Assembly (NCBI RefSeq): GCF_009601685.2
Contig: NZ_CP045701.2
Location: forward strand, 1,426,001-1,490,000
Reading direction: 5' to 3'
DNA: 64,000 bases
Origin: Pseudomonas brassicacearum
GTDB taxonomy: Bacteria > Pseudomonadota > Gammaproteobacteria > Pseudomonadales > Pseudomonadaceae
Below, in pieces: positions 1-8,485 of the stretch; within the stretch, counting starts at the first letter, position 1, and every line of letters begins with the position of its first letter. Below the pieces are notes generated by a model, which worked only from the letters and a program-made list of their open reading frames with translations, made no database searches and was not told where the DNA came from. The position numbers and the translations under genes are program-made.

Positions 1-26
1 TCCCACAAAGGCTCTCCCACAGGGGG
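1..26. repeat. partial REP-like sequence at window edge
   Basis: Contains two copies of CTCCCACA-type core (TCCCACAAAGG and CTCCCACAGGG), resembling the half-sites of the paired GCTCCCACA/GCTTGCTCGCGA elements found elsewhere in this window. The element is cut by the window start, so its full form is not visible. Confidence 0.4.
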
Positions 27-32
27 ACGGGG

Positions 33-1646
33 TCAGGCCTCGAGACCGAGGATATCCCGCGCCACCGCCTCGGCAATCCGGATCCCGTCCACGCCCGCCG
101 ACAGGATCCCGCCGGCATAACCGGCGCCTTCACCGGCCGGGAACAGGCCCTTGACGTTCAGGCTCTGCAGCGATTCGTTGCGGGTGATGCGCAGGGGCGA
201 TGAGGTGCGGGTTTCGATGCCGGTCAGCACGGCGTCGTGCAGCGAGTAACCGCGAATCTGTTTCTCGAACGCTGGCAGGGCCTCGCGGATCGCTTCGATG
301 GCGAAATCCGGCAGGGCCAAGGCCAAATCGCCCAAGGACACCCCAGGCTTGTAGGAAGGTTCGACGCTGCCCAGTGCCGTAGACGGCTTGCCGGCGATGA
401 AATCGCCCACCAGTTGCGCCGGGGCCTCGTAGTTGCTGCCACCGAGTACGTACGCGTGGGATTCCAGGCGTTCCTGCAACTCGATCCCGGCCAGCGGGCC
501 ACCGGGATAATCCACTTCCGGGGTGATGCCGACGACGATGCCGGAGTTGGCGTTACGCTCGTTGCGCGAATACTGGCTCATGCCGTTGGTCACGACGCGG
601 TTCGGCTCGGAGGTCGCGGCCACCACGGTGCCGCCCGGGCACATGCAGAAGCTGTACACCGAACGACCATTCTTGGCGTGGTGCACCAGTTTGTAGTCGG
701 CGGCGCCAAGTTTCGGGTGACCGGCGTACTTGCCCAGGCGCGCGCTGTCGATCAGCGATTGCGGGTGTTCGATACGGAAACCCACCGAGAACGGCTTGGC
801 TTCCATGTACACGCCGCGGCTGTGGAGCATGCGGAAGGTGTCTCGGGCGCTGTGGCCCAGGGCCAGGATCACATGTTTCGAATGAATCTGTTCGCCGCTG
901 GCCAGTTCGACGCCGACCAGTTGGCCGTCCTCGATCAGCACATCGGTGACCCGCTGCTGGAAGCGCACTTCACCGCCCAGGGCGCGAATCTGCTCACGCA
1001 TGGTTTCCACCACGCCTGTCAGGCGGAACGTACCGATGTGCGGCTTGCTGACGTAGAGAATTTCTTCCGGCGCCCCGGCCTTGACGAACTCGTGCAAAAC
1101 CTTGCGGCCAAGGAATTTCGGATCCTTGATCTGGCTGTAGAGCTTGCCGTCGGAAAACGTCCCGGCGCCGCCTTCACCGAACTGCACATTGGATTCGGGG
1201 TTGAGCACGCTTTTGCGCCACAGGCCCCAGGTGTCCTTGGTCCGTTGGCGTACTTCCGGGCCACGTTCGAGGATGATCGGCTTGAAGCCCATTTGCGCCA
1301 GCAACAGGGCGGCGAAGATCCCGCACGGGCCGAAGCCGACCACAATCGGGCGCTCGCTCAGGTCGGCCGGTGCCTGGCCCACCACTTTGTAGCTGACATC
1401 CGGCGCCTCGTTGACGTTACGGTCATCGGCGAACTTGCGCAGCAGGCTGGCTTCGTCGCGCACCGTCAAGTCGATGGTGTAGATGAAGCACAGTTCGGAG
1501 GATTTCTTGCGCGCGTCGTAGCTGCGCTTGAACAAGGTGAAGTCGAGCAGGTCATCGCTGGCGATGCCCAGGCGCTGCACGATGGCCGGGCGCAGGTCTT
1601 CTTCGGGGTGGTCGATCGGCAGCTTGAGTTCGGTGATTCGTAACAT
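33..1646 (-). CDS. FAD/NAD(P)-dependent dehydrogenase (BFD-like FAD-dependent oxidoreductase)
   Basis: A 537-residue flavoprotein of the widespread uncharacterised NAD(FAD)-utilising dehydrogenase family. Seen: a ~100-residue N-terminal domain typical of this family, then the dinucleotide-binding motif GFGPCG at about residues 104-109 followed by an acidic E about 20 residues later (LERG), a FGEGGAGTFSDGKL stretch, a second Rossmann-like GHSARDTF segment and the C-terminal FPAGEGAGYAGGI motif that binds the FAD pyrophosphate. I chose the ATG at 1646 (MLRITELK) rather than the more upstream in-frame start because family members begin here and the upstream extension has no homology-like character. 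The substrate is unknown. It is a single gene; the lipoprotein gene upstream is in the same orientation, 73 bp away. Confidence 0.85.
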   Translation of the reverse strand: MLRITELKLPIDHPEEDLRPAIVQRLGIASDDLLDFTLFKRSYDARKKSSELCFIYTIDLTVRDEASLLRKFADDRNVNEAPDVSYKVVGQAPADLSERPIVVGFGPCGIFAALLLAQMGFKPIILERGPEVRQRTKDTWGLWRKSVLNPESNVQFGEGGAGTFSDGKLYSQIKDPKFLGRKVLHEFVKAGAPEEILYVSKPHIGTFRLTGVVETMREQIRALGGEVRFQQRVTDVLIEDGQLVGVELASGEQIHSKHVILALGHSARDTFRMLHSRGVYMEAKPFSVGFRIEHPQSLIDSARLGKYAGHPKLGAADYKLVHHAKNGRSVYSFCMCPGGTVVAATSEPNRVVTNGMSQYSRNERNANSGIVVGITPEVDYPGGPLAGIELQERLESHAYVLGGSNYEAPAQLVGDFIAGKPSTALGSVEPSYKPGVSLGDLALALPDFAIEAIREALPAFEKQIRGYSLHDAVLTGIETRTSSPLRITRNESLQSLNVKGLFPAGEGAGYAGGILSAGVDGIRIAEAVARDILGLEA

Positions 1647-1719
1647 GGTGGGATCCGGTTCGCGGGATGCACAACTGCACCAGGGCGTGAACCGGCGATT
1701 ATAAGCCAAAACCGGCGAA

Positions 1720-2397
1720 TCAGTCGTTGCGCGCGCCACCGAAATAGGCGCAGCCACGCTGGACCTGGCCGTTGACCCGCAGTTCGGCGCTCATGTGTTG
1801 CACGCTACCGCTGACGTTGTCGACGCAGCGCTGGGGGGCGACCCAGAGCTCGACCTTCTGGCCATTGGCTTCGGTGCTAAGGTTGAAGCGCCCGTCACCC
1901 AGTTGCTCCTCCATGTAAGGCACCGCCAGGGGCGGCTGGCCCTCGCGTTCGAGCACCAGGCCCTTGCCGCTGGCCTTGAGGCTCCACTCGGGGCCATGGC
2001 CGGCGGCGCGCAGGATCAACAGTCTGAAGTTTCCATCATCACAAGCGGTGCCTGAGCGTTCCAGGCGATACAACTGCTCCAGGTCCAGCTGGCTGTCGGT
2101 GCCGGCCGCTGCGCTGGAGACGATACGGCCGCGCACATCGGCAAACAGCTTGCCCTGGTCATCGGCCAGGCTGGCAGCCTGCTGCAGCACACTGGTACCA
2201 CCGCTGTCGTTGACGATGTAGCGGCGCTGTTCCTGGCACGGCTGGAACACCAGCTTGCCATCGGCCGCCGTGAGCTCGCCCTGCATGCGCGTCTGGCCGG
2301 CGTGGGGGGCGCTCTGACGTGGGGCATCGAGCAATTGGCAGCCGGGCAAGAGCGGCAGGAGGGCGACAAACAGCAGGGAGCGGGTGGCACGCATCAT
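1720..2397 (-). CDS. putative outer-membrane lipoprotein (COG3650-like)
   Basis: A 225-residue protein with a clear lipoprotein signal: positively charged MMRATR, a hydrophobic stretch and the lipobox LLPGC, giving an acylated Cys at about residue 20. The residue after Cys is Q, so sorting to the outer membrane is expected rather than inner-membrane retention. The rest is soluble and has paired cysteines (PCQEQRRY, TACDDGNF, PQRCVD, RGCAYF), consistent with oxidised periplasmic domains. The C-terminal segment (QRGCAYFGG) is like the small lipoproteins of the COG3650/META-like group, but that assignment is from memory. ATG at 2397 is preceded by a GGAG ribosome-binding site. Function unknown; possible cell-envelope role. 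Confidence 0.7.
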   Translation of the reverse strand: MMRATRSLLFVALLPLLPGCQLLDAPRQSAPHAGQTRMQGELTAADGKLVFQPCQEQRRYIVNDSGGTSVLQQAASLADDQGKLFADVRGRIVSSAAAGTDSQLDLEQLYRLERSGTACDDGNFRLLILRAAGHGPEWSLKASGKGLVLEREGQPPLAVPYMEEQLGDGRFNLSTEANGQKVELWVAPQRCVDNVSGSVQHMSAELRVNGQVQRGCAYFGGARND

Positions 2398-2452
2398 TGG
2401 GTCTCCAGACAAGTGCCGCCACGTTACTCAGACTGATCCCACACCACAACCC

Positions 2453-2606
2453 GTAGGCGCTGTGCAGGAGCTGTGTAGGCGCTATGTCGGAGCTGTGTAG
2501 GAGCTGTCGAGTGCAACGAGGCTGCGATCTTTCCCCTGGCAATTGAGTCTCGAGTGAAAGATCAAAGATCAAAGATCAAAAGATCGCAGCCTGCGGCAGC
2601 TCCTAC
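2453..2606. repeat. long inverted repeat of the GTAGGAGCTG/GATCGCAGCC family (copy 1)
   Basis: Arms read GTAGGAGCTG ... GAGGCTGCGATCTTT and, inverted, AAAGATCGCAGCCTGCGGCAGCTCCTAC. Between the arms lies an AAAGATC/AAAGATCA short tandem stretch. Four more copies occur in this window (6855, 29098, 48248, 50598), all intergenic. Such paired imperfect palindromes fit REP doublets (REPINs) of fluorescent pseudomonads. Confidence 0.8.
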
Positions 2607-2620
2607 GGTTAGAACGTCGG

Positions 2621-3220
2621 TTAGCCCACGTGAAAGGTCTGACCGGTTTGCAGGCCTTCGACACTCTTGGCGTAGGCCAACGCGACATCGGCGGCCGGGA
2701 CGGGTTTGTAGCCGCGAAAGTATGGGGCGTACTTGTCCATGGCTTCGAGCAACACAGTCGGGCTCACCGAGTTGACCCGCAAGCCCCGTGGCAACTCGAT
2801 TGCCGCGGCGCGCACGAAACTGTCCAGGGCACCGTTGACCAGGGCCGCCGAAGCACTGCTCTTGATCGGGTCGTGGCTGAGCACGCCGGTGGTGAAGGTG
2901 AAGGACGCACCGTCGTTGGCGAATTCGCGGCCGATCAGCAGCAGGTTGACCTGGCCCATCAGCTTGTCTTTCAAGCCCAGGGCAAAGCTCTCTTCGCTCA
3001 TGTCGTCCAAGAGGGCAAAGGTGACGTTGCCAGCGGCGCAGACCAGGGCATCAAAACGGCCGGTCTTTGCGAACAGCGCGCGGATCGAGGCGCTGTCGCT
3101 GATATCCACCTGCAATTCGCCGCTGCGACGACCGATCCGAACGATTTCGTGGCGCGGCGACAGTTCGTTGTCAATGGCCGAACCGATGGTGCCGTTGGCG
3201 CCGATCAACAGGATTTTCAT
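2621..3220 (-). CDS. short-chain dehydrogenase/reductase, compact form
   Basis: A 199-residue Rossmann-fold protein. The nucleotide-binding glycine motif is GANGTIG at residues 7-13 in place of the classical TGxxxGxG, and R at 32-33 (IGRRSG) suggests NADPH preference. CAAGNV near residue 62 corresponds to the NNAG motif. The usual YxxxK is degenerate: there is SSASAALVNGALDSF where Y-x-x-x-K is expected, so catalysis by the standard triad is doubtful. The length is short for an SDR (usually about 250), matching the compact short-chain dehydrogenase group seen in pseudomonads. It is divergently transcribed from the LysR regulator at 3325, which probably controls it. The substrate is unknown. 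Confidence 0.8.
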   Translation of the reverse strand: MKILLIGANGTIGSAIDNELSPRHEIVRIGRRSGELQVDISDSASIRALFAKTGRFDALVCAAGNVTFALLDDMSEESFALGLKDKLMGQVNLLLIGREFANDGASFTFTTGVLSHDPIKSSASAALVNGALDSFVRAAAIELPRGLRVNSVSPTVLLEAMDKYAPYFRGYKPVPAADVALAYAKSVEGLQTGQTFHVG

Positions 3221-3302
3221 GAGCTGTTCCTCAAGGGGTTGAATGAGTTTTCAGTCTAGAGAGGTTCTTTCCATTGATAATCATGCTAATAGGCAACCTT
3301 TG

Positions 3303-3318
3303 GTTTTCAATTGGAAAC
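3303..3318. promoter_or_regulatory. 16-bp near-perfect inverted repeat in SDR/LysR intergenic region
   Basis: GTTTTCAATTGGAAAC has arms GTTTTCAA and TTGGAAAC with a single mismatch. It lies in the 104-bp divergent space between the dehydrogenase and the LysR gene and overlaps the likely ribosome-binding region of the latter, the usual position for autoregulation by a LysR-type protein. Binding is inferred, not shown. Confidence 0.45.
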
Positions 3319-3324
3319 AATCCA

Positions 3325-4239
3325 ATGAGTGAAATGGATGACCTGGCAGCGTTTGCCGTGTTGATGGAGGCCGGCAGCTTCACTCTGGCGGCCCAGCAGT
3401 TGGGGTGCAGCAAGGGTCAGTTGTCCAAGCGCATCAGTCTGTTGGAGAGGCGGTTTTCGGTGGTGTTGCTGCAACGCACCACGCGGCGCCTGAGCCTCAC
3501 GGCGGCAGGGGCGGCGTTGCTGCCCCAGGCCCAGGCGTTGCTGGTTCAGGTGCAAAGGGCGCGTCAGGCATTGGCCAGGTTGAAGGACGACATTTGCGGA
3601 CCGGTACGTATGACGGTTCCGGTTTCGTTGGGCGAAACGTTCTTCGAAGGCTTGCTGATGGAGTTCGCTGGCACGTATCCCAACGTGCAGATCGAACTGG
3701 AGCTCAACAACGGTTACCGTGACCTGACCCGCGATGGTTTCGACCTGGCGATCCGTTCCGACGCCGCCATCGATGAGCGGCTGGTGGCCCGGCCGTTGTT
3801 GGCGTGGCACGAAATGACCTGCGCCAGCCCGGCCTACCTCGATCAATACGGCGAACCCGAGACGCCCCTGGCCCTGGCCGAGCACCGTTGTCTGCTCAAC
3901 AGCCACTACAGCGGTCGGGAAGAATGGCTTTACCACCAGCGACACGAACTTCTACGAGTGCGAGTGTCGGGGCCGTTCGCCAGTAATCACTACAGCCTGC
4001 TGAAAAAAGCTGCCCTGGCCGGCGCCGGAATCGCCCGGCTGCCGTCGTACCTGCTGCATGAAGAATTGGCCGACGGACGCTTGCGCTGGCTGCTGCGCGA
4101 CTACCTGACCCGGCGCATGCCGATGTACCTGGTGCACCCGTACCAGGGTGGATTGCCCAAGCGCACCCAGGTGCTGGCTGACTATTTGATTGATTGGTTC
4201 AAGCGCAGTGGCGAGGCCCTGGATCGGCTGCAACGATAA
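3325..4239 (+). CDS. LysR-family transcriptional regulator
   Basis: A 304-residue LysR-type regulator. The N-terminal winged helix-turn-helix occupies about residues 5-62, with the signature FAVLMEAGSFTLAAQQLG and SKRISLLERRF; the family's LTAAG motif follows. The rest is the periplasmic-binding-like effector domain (VRMTVPVSLGE onward, residues ~95-295). The N-terminal domain resembles the group of LysR proteins that regulate adjacent oxidoreductases (DSVLR-type). I use ATG 3325 (MSEMDDLAAF) because the HTH starts at once and a GGAAAC element precedes it; an in-frame start at 3274 would add 17 unusual residues. It is divergent from the short-chain dehydrogenase gene, its probable target. Confidence 0.9.
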   Translation: MSEMDDLAAFAVLMEAGSFTLAAQQLGCSKGQLSKRISLLERRFSVVLLQRTTRRLSLTAAGAALLPQAQALLVQVQRARQALARLKDDICGPVRMTVPVSLGETFFEGLLMEFAGTYPNVQIELELNNGYRDLTRDGFDLAIRSDAAIDERLVARPLLAWHEMTCASPAYLDQYGEPETPLALAEHRCLLNSHYSGREEWLYHQRHELLRVRVSGPFASNHYSLLKKAALAGAGIARLPSYLLHEELADGRLRWLLRDYLTRRMPMYLVHPYQGGLPKRTQVLADYLIDWFKRSGEALDRLQR

Positions 4240-4276
4240 CCCCAGCCACTGGCTCCCACAGGCGTCCTGGGTTCTG

Positions 4277-4753
4277 TCAGCGGGCGTAGCGCTTGGCAAT
4301 CAGGTGATCGATCGACAACACCCCCGGCCCACGGGCCATCAGGTAGAGCAATACCGCCGCCCAAGTGCCATGGGTCGGGTAGGCGTCCGGGTAGACGAAC
4401 AGTTGAATGGTCAAGGTCATCCCCAGCAAGGCCAGCGCTGAAAAGCGTGTCGCCAGACCAAGCAGGATCAGGACCGGGAACACATGTTCGGCGGTAGCTG
4501 CCAGGTGCGCAGCCAGTTCTGGCGAGAGCAACGGCAGGGCGTATTCACTTTTGAACAGGGGAATGGTCGAGTCCGCCAGCCGCGGCAGGCCGATCTGGAA
4601 GGTGCCGTCGAACAGGTCGATGGCCAGGCCTTCGATTTTGGTCTGGCCGGATTTCCAGAACACTGCGGCAATCGAGAATCGTGCGATGAAGGCGATCAGG
4701 CTGTGGGGAATTTTCTCCAGCCATTGAATGGAGCCGGCAATCAGGGTGGTCAT
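4277..4753 (-). CDS. DoxX-family membrane protein of the bufferin operon
   Basis: A 158-residue integral membrane protein with four predicted hydrophobic segments (around residues 14-32, 70-90, 95-115 and 120-140) and the DoxX-family pattern FIARFSIAAVFWKSGQTKIEG near the N-terminus and EHVFPVLILLGLATRFSALALLG in the middle. It is the last gene of a four-gene operon and its start overlaps the stop of the DUF2063 gene by four bases (ATGA), so translation is coupled. Family knowledge: DoxX-like genes (named gigT in the gold-induced gig operon of Cupriavidus) accompany DUF2282-DUF692-DUF2063 clusters. Its role may be in membrane redox chemistry or metal export; this is not established. It converges on the LysR gene end. 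Confidence 0.85.
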   Translation of the reverse strand: MTTLIAGSIQWLEKIPHSLIAFIARFSIAAVFWKSGQTKIEGLAIDLFDGTFQIGLPRLADSTIPLFKSEYALPLLSPELAAHLAATAEHVFPVLILLGLATRFSALALLGMTLTIQLFVYPDAYPTHGTWAAVLLYLMARGPGVLSIDHLIAKRYAR

Positions 4754-5508
4754 TGGGATACCTGTTCAGCTAGGAGGTGAGTGATAGCCTGGTGGCGGAT
4801 GAGCCCCGCCAGGGTCTGTTCCAGGTCGAGGTCGATCGAGGCTTCAATGGCGGCGGTCAGGGTCAGCCCCTGTTGCAGGGCGGTGATGAACCCATGGGCT
4901 GCGTGATTGATCGCGAACACCTGCACGTCGAGGCCGTTGCGCAGCACCAAGGCGTTCTGTGCAGCAAATGCCTCGAACGGCACGGGTGTCTCGTGCTGAT
5001 GGGCGGCCCAGATCGTCACCACGGCGAAGGGCGATTGCAGCAGCCGCAGTGACGGGTGCAGGCCGATCTTCAGGTGCCTTGTCTGTGTGGGGGACGACAG
5101 CGCTTCGACGATCCGTTCTGCGGCCATGGGCTCGGCGTCGGCGGCATGCCAGGCTTGCACGTGCAGTCGCTCCAGCCGGGCGACATCCGCCAGGTACGGT
5201 ACGCAGGCGGCGGGTTCGAAGCGTTCGACGAACCCGGCAAAATCATCCCCATAGTCGCTCATCACCGGGTTTCGCGGCGGTGCAGACTGGATGTAGACCC
5301 CAGCCATGCCTCGGAAAAATTCCTCGCCCACCAGTTGCGCCACCACCGGGTAATTGTCGGCCAGGACGTTGATCAATGAGCTGAGCACGTTGTTGCGGTA
5401 AACCGCGAAGCGGCTCTGCGGGTCGGCGCCGTTGGCGCTGACCAGGCCGGGGGGGCACGCCTTGCGCGGGTCGAGCAGGGCGGCGGCGAATACGCGCTGG
5501 CCGCTCAT
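4750..5508 (-). CDS. bufC: DUF2063 (HvfC/BufC-type) partner protein of the MNIO enzyme
   Basis: A 252-residue soluble protein. The N-terminal ~95 residues form the DUF2063 putative DNA-binding-like domain ([19 protein letters not shown], then [40 protein letters not shown]), which in structurally studied relatives acts as the substrate-recognition partner of the iron oxidase rather than binding DNA. The C-terminal half is the usual alpha/beta extension. The start ATG at 5508 overlaps the stop of the DUF692 gene by four bases (ATGA), and the stop overlaps the doxX start, so the three genes are translationally coupled. It is probably required with BufB to modify cysteines of the DUF2282 peptide. 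An earlier in-frame start at 5574 lies inside bufB and is unlikely. Confidence 0.87.
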   Translation of the reverse strand: MSGQRVFAAALLDPRKACPPGLVSANGADPQSRFAVYRNNVLSSLINVLADNYPVVAQLVGEEFFRGMAGVYIQSAPPRNPVMSDYGDDFAGFVERFEPAACVPYLADVARLERLHVQAWHAADAEPMAAERIVEALSSPTQTRHLKIGLHPSLRLLQSPFAVVTIWAAHQHETPVPFEAFAAQNALVLRNGLDVQVFAINHAAHGFITALQQGLTLTAAIEASIDLDLEQTLAGLIRHQAITHLLAEQVSQ

Positions 5509-6374
5509 GACCGGGCTCCCACGGCATTTAAAAGTTGATCGGCCTGGCGCGCTTCGGCCAGCAGCACCTCCCATGGCGGGATGTGGTTGTCGCGCTCGAT
5601 CAAGGTGGCTACCGGCCCGGTCTGCGCCAGAACCCTGAGGTACAGTTGCCAGACTGCGTTGTCGATTGGCGCACCGTGGTCGTCTATCAACAGACGCTCG
5701 CCAAGGCTGTCGGTGTCTTCGGCAAAGCCGGCCAGGTGAATTTCACCGGTCGCTTGCAGGGGCAGGGCATCGAGGTAGGCCAGTGGATCGCGGCAGTGGT
5801 TGACGCATGAAACGTAGACGTTGTTTACATCCAGCAGCAGGCCGCAGCCAGTGCGACGAATGACTTCGCTAATGAAGTATGGCTCGTCGAGTGTCGAGGC
5901 TTCGAACGCCAGGTAGGTGGCCGGGTTTTCCAGCAACAGCGTACGTTTGAGGCTGGACTGCACCTGGTCGACGTGTTCGCAGACACGGTCGAGGGTCGCT
6001 TCGTCGTAGGCCAGGGGGAGCAGGTCATTGAGAAACACCGGGCCGTGGCTGGACCAGGCCAGGTGTTCGGAAAAGGACTGGGGCTGATAGCGTTCGATCA
6101 ATGCGGCCAGGCGCTGCAAATGCACGACATCCAGCGGCCCCTCCCCACCGATCGACAGGCCGACGCCGTGCAGCGACAGCGGGTACTGTTCGCGTACCCG
6201 CCCCAGGAAGTGATGAAGCGGCCCGCCGGCCACCATGTAGTTTTCCGCGTGCACTTCGAAAAAGCCCAGGTCCGGTCGGGTCTGGAGCACCTCACGAAAA
6301 TGCTCGCTCTTGAGCCCCAACCCTGCCCTTGGCGGCAGCCGGCTATCAGTGGCGAGGGATGGGGTGTTCAACAT
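5505..6374 (-). CDS. bufB: DUF692/MNIO-family multinuclear iron oxidase (BufB type)
   Basis: A 289-residue TIM-barrel protein of the MbnB/TglH/HvfB family, whose characterised members use two or three iron ions to oxidise peptidyl cysteines. Visible family motifs in order: [12 protein letters not shown] (start of barrel), [60 protein letters not shown] and [10 protein letters not shown]; their His, Glu, Asp and Asn residues are the expected metal ligands. The precursor is probably the DUF2282 peptide encoded 25 bp upstream. I chose ATG 6374 ([11 protein letters not shown]); the longer frame to 6581 runs through the peptide gene in another frame and is not used. It is followed by the overlapping DUF2063 gene. 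Confidence 0.92.
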   Translation of the reverse strand: MLNTPSLATDSRLPPRAGLGLKSEHFREVLQTRPDLGFFEVHAENYMVAGGPLHHFLGRVREQYPLSLHGVGLSIGGEGPLDVVHLQRLAALIERYQPQSFSEHLAWSSHGPVFLNDLLPLAYDEATLDRVCEHVDQVQSSLKRTLLLENPATYLAFEASTLDEPYFISEVIRRTGCGLLLDVNNVYVSCVNHCRDPLAYLDALPLQATGEIHLAGFAEDTDSLGERLLIDDHGAPIDNAVWQLYLRVLAQTGPVATLIERDNHIPPWEVLLAEARQADQLLNAVGARS

Positions 6375-6399
6375 GGTGACGGGCCTCAGGCAGATGCGA

Positions 6400-6705
6400 T
6401 CAGGACTTGGCTTTGAACGCTTCGAGCTGGCCGAAACCAGTCGGGGAGGTTTTGCTTTCCATGGTGGTGCAAGTGCCTTTTGGGACCGATTTCCAGGCGT
6501 TGCCCTGATAGTCCATTTTGGCCGTACCGGCGCAGGTGGTGCCGGCGCCGGCGGCGCAGTCGTTCTTGCCTTTGAGGGCAACGCCGAAGCATTTTTCCAT
6601 GGTGTCGTCGGCTGCGTGGACGGTCGAGACGGCTGTCATGCTCAGGGCAGAACCCAGGGCCAGGACCAGGGCGGTGGCGGACAGGGTGCGGGTCGAAGCA
6701 GTCAT
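6400..6705 (-). CDS. bufA1: DUF2282 bufferin-type secreted cysteine peptide precursor
   Basis: A 101-residue preprotein. Residues 1-31 are a Sec signal peptide ([19 protein letters not shown]..., cleavage expected after VHA). The mature ~70 residues contain exactly four cysteines at positions 39, 50, 58 and 79 in the family pattern EKCFGVA-KGKNDC-TTCAGTA-PKGTC. In bufferins, ribosomally made peptides reported to bind copper, the matching cysteines are converted or disulphide-linked by the DUF692/DUF2063 enzyme pair, which is encoded directly downstream here. Unlike most RiPP precursors, the leader doubles as a secretion signal. ATG 6705 is preceded by a GGAGAA ribosome-binding site. First gene of the operon. 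Copper or gold induction is likely by analogy but no CueR-like site was recognised. Confidence 0.9.
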   Translation of the reverse strand: MTASTRTLSATALVLALGSALSMTAVSTVHAADDTMEKCFGVALKGKNDCAAGAGTTCAGTAKMDYQGNAWKSVPKGTCTTMESKTSPTGFGQLEAFKAKS

Positions 6706-6854
6706 GGTGATTCTCCAGTCATTAGGGAAATGAACCGGCGTTAGCGCCGGTCTGCTGAACTAGAGAGGGGAGGTGGGAAAGCGTTACAGCGTCTGCAGAT
6801 TTTTTTCGGTTATCCCCAAACCCGTGATGAGGGAGCAAGCTCGCGCTGAGACCT

Positions 6855-6970
6855 GTAGGCGCTGGCGAAGGCTCGGGCCGCGTTCGGACGATCTTTTGAT
6901 CTTGATTTTTTGCTTTAGACTCAATTGTCCGGGACAAGATCGCAGCCTCGCTTTGCTCGACAGCTCCTAC
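6855..6970. repeat. long inverted repeat of the GTAGGAGCTG/GATCGCAGCC family (copy 2)
   Basis: Reads GTAGGCGCTGGCGAAGGCTCGGGCCGCG on one side and ACAAGATCGCAGCCTCGC...ACAGCTCCTAC on the other, with ATCTTTTGATCTTG in the middle. It fills most of the 314-bp space between the bufferin precursor gene and braG. The remaining ~150 bp next to bufA1 hold the bufferin operon promoter region, in which I recognise no confident site. Confidence 0.75.
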
Positions 6971-6978
6971 ATTGGGCA

Positions 6979-7008
6979 AAAAAAAACGGCCCGAAGGCCG
7001 TTTTTTTA
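6979..7008 (-). terminator. rho-independent terminator of the bra operon
   Basis: Stem CGGCC/GGCCG with a CGAA-containing loop, extended by flanking A and T runs; on the minus strand it ends in a run of T residues. It begins 12 bp after the braG stop codon, so it terminates the braCDEFG transcript. Confidence 0.88.
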
Positions 7009-7019
7009 TTGCAGCAGAC

Positions 7020-7721
7020 TCAACCGCCCAGGTACGCCTCGCGCACTTTCGGGTCGGTCAGCAGGGCTTCACCGGTGCCTTGCATCACCACGCGACCGTT
7101 CTCCAACACGTAAGCCCGGTCGGCGATTTTCAGCGCCTGGTTGGCGTTCTGTTCCACCAGGAACACCGTCACGCCATCCTTGCGCAGTTGTTCGATGATG
7201 TCGAAGATCTGCTGGATGATGATCGGTGCCAGGCCCAGGGAGGGCTCGTCGAGCAGCAGCAGCTTGGGCTTGCTCATCAGCGCACGGCCGATGGCGAGCA
7301 TTTGCTGTTCACCGCCGGACATGGTGCCGCCGCGCTGGGTAAAGCGTTCTTTCAGGCGTGGGAAAAGGTGCAGGACCTTGTCCATTTGTTCCTGATAGTC
7401 GCCCTTGTCGGTGAAGAACCCGCCCATGGCGAGGTTCTCTTCCACGGTCAGCCGGGCAAATACCCGACGACCTTCCGGCACCACCGCGATGCTCTTGCGC
7501 ATGATCCGTGACGAGTCCTGGCCCACCAGTTCCTCACCCATGTAGCGGATGCTGCCGCTGTGGGCCTGGGGCGAACCGCAGAGCGTCATCAGCAGGGTGG
7601 ATTTGCCGGCGCCGTTGGCACCGATCAGCGTCACGATTTCGCCCTGGCGGACTTCGACGTTGACGCTGTGCAAGGCCTGGATCTTGCCGTAGAAGGTGGA
7701 AACGTTTTCGAATTGCAGCAT
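7020..7721 (-). CDS. braG: branched-chain amino-acid ABC transporter ATP-binding protein BraG/LivF
   Basis: A 233-residue ABC ATPase. Walker A GANGAGKST at about residues 33-41, ABC signature MSGGEQQMLAIGR, Walker B LLLLDEPSLGLAP and the H-loop-equivalent FLVEQN are intact. The size and the FLVEQNANQALKIADRAYVLENG segment are characteristic of the LivF/BraG subunit. It energises import of leucine, isoleucine, valine (and alanine in Pseudomonas) at the inner membrane as a heterodimer with BraF. It is the last gene of the operon; its start codon follows the braF stop directly with no gap, indicating coupled translation. A strong terminator follows. Confidence 0.96.
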   Translation of the reverse strand: MLQFENVSTFYGKIQALHSVNVEVRQGEIVTLIGANGAGKSTLLMTLCGSPQAHSGSIRYMGEELVGQDSSRIMRKSIAVVPEGRRVFARLTVEENLAMGGFFTDKGDYQEQMDKVLHLFPRLKERFTQRGGTMSGGEQQMLAIGRALMSKPKLLLLDEPSLGLAPIIIQQIFDIIEQLRKDGVTVFLVEQNANQALKIADRAYVLENGRVVMQGTGEALLTDPKVREAYLGG

Positions 7722-8485
7722 TTACGCTTCCCCCAGGTAGGCTTTGATCACTTCAGGATTGTCGCGGATCTGTTCCGGCGAACCGTCGGCCAGCGGCGTG
7801 CCCTGGTTGATCACGACGATATGGTCGGAAATGCTCATGACCAGCTTCATGTCGTGCTCGATCAGCAGCACGGTGACATCGTGCTCCTCGCGCAGCACGC
7901 CGATCAGCGCTTTGAGGTCTTCGGTTTCCTTCGGGTTCAGGCCGGCGGCCGGCTCGTCGAGCATGAGGATCCGCGGACGGGTCATCATGCAGCGGGCGAT
8001 TTCCAGGCGTCGTTGCTGACCGTAGGCCAGGGTCCCGGCGGTACGGTTGGCGAACTCCTTGAGGTTGACCTTGTCCAGCCAGTACTCGGCGTACTCCATG
8101 GCCTCGCGTTCGCTTTTGCGGAACGCCGGGGTCTTGAACAGGCCGGCAAAGAAGTTGGTGTTCAGGTGACGATGCTGGGCGATCAACAGGTTCTCGACCG
8201 CCGTCATGTCCTTGAACAGCCGCACGTTCTGGAAGGTACGCACCACACCCTTGCGGGCGATCTGGTGGCCGGGCAGGCCCTGGATCGGCTCGCCGTCCAG
8301 CAGGATGGTGCCGCCGGTGGGCTGGTAGAAGCCGGTCAGGCAGTTGAACACGGTGGTCTTGCCCGCGCCGTTGGGCCCAATCAGGGCAACCACCTGTTTT
8401 TCTTTTACGGTCAGGGCCACGCCGTTGACCGCCAGCAAGCCGCCGAAGCGCATGCTTAAATTTTCAACCTTGAGGATCTCGCGGC

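Noticed and set aside
237..1643. Long 468-codon open frame opposite the FAD-dependent dehydrogenase gene
   Set aside because: It is a Gln/Ala/His-rich antisense shadow of the dehydrogenase gene, without any motif. High-GC third positions make such frames common.
6782..6788. TGTAACG on the minus strand upstream of the bufferin precursor, as an ECF -35 element
   Set aside because: SigF-type promoters elsewhere use GTAACC with a CGAA -10; at 16-17 bp here is CTCTAG, so I cannot support an ECF promoter.
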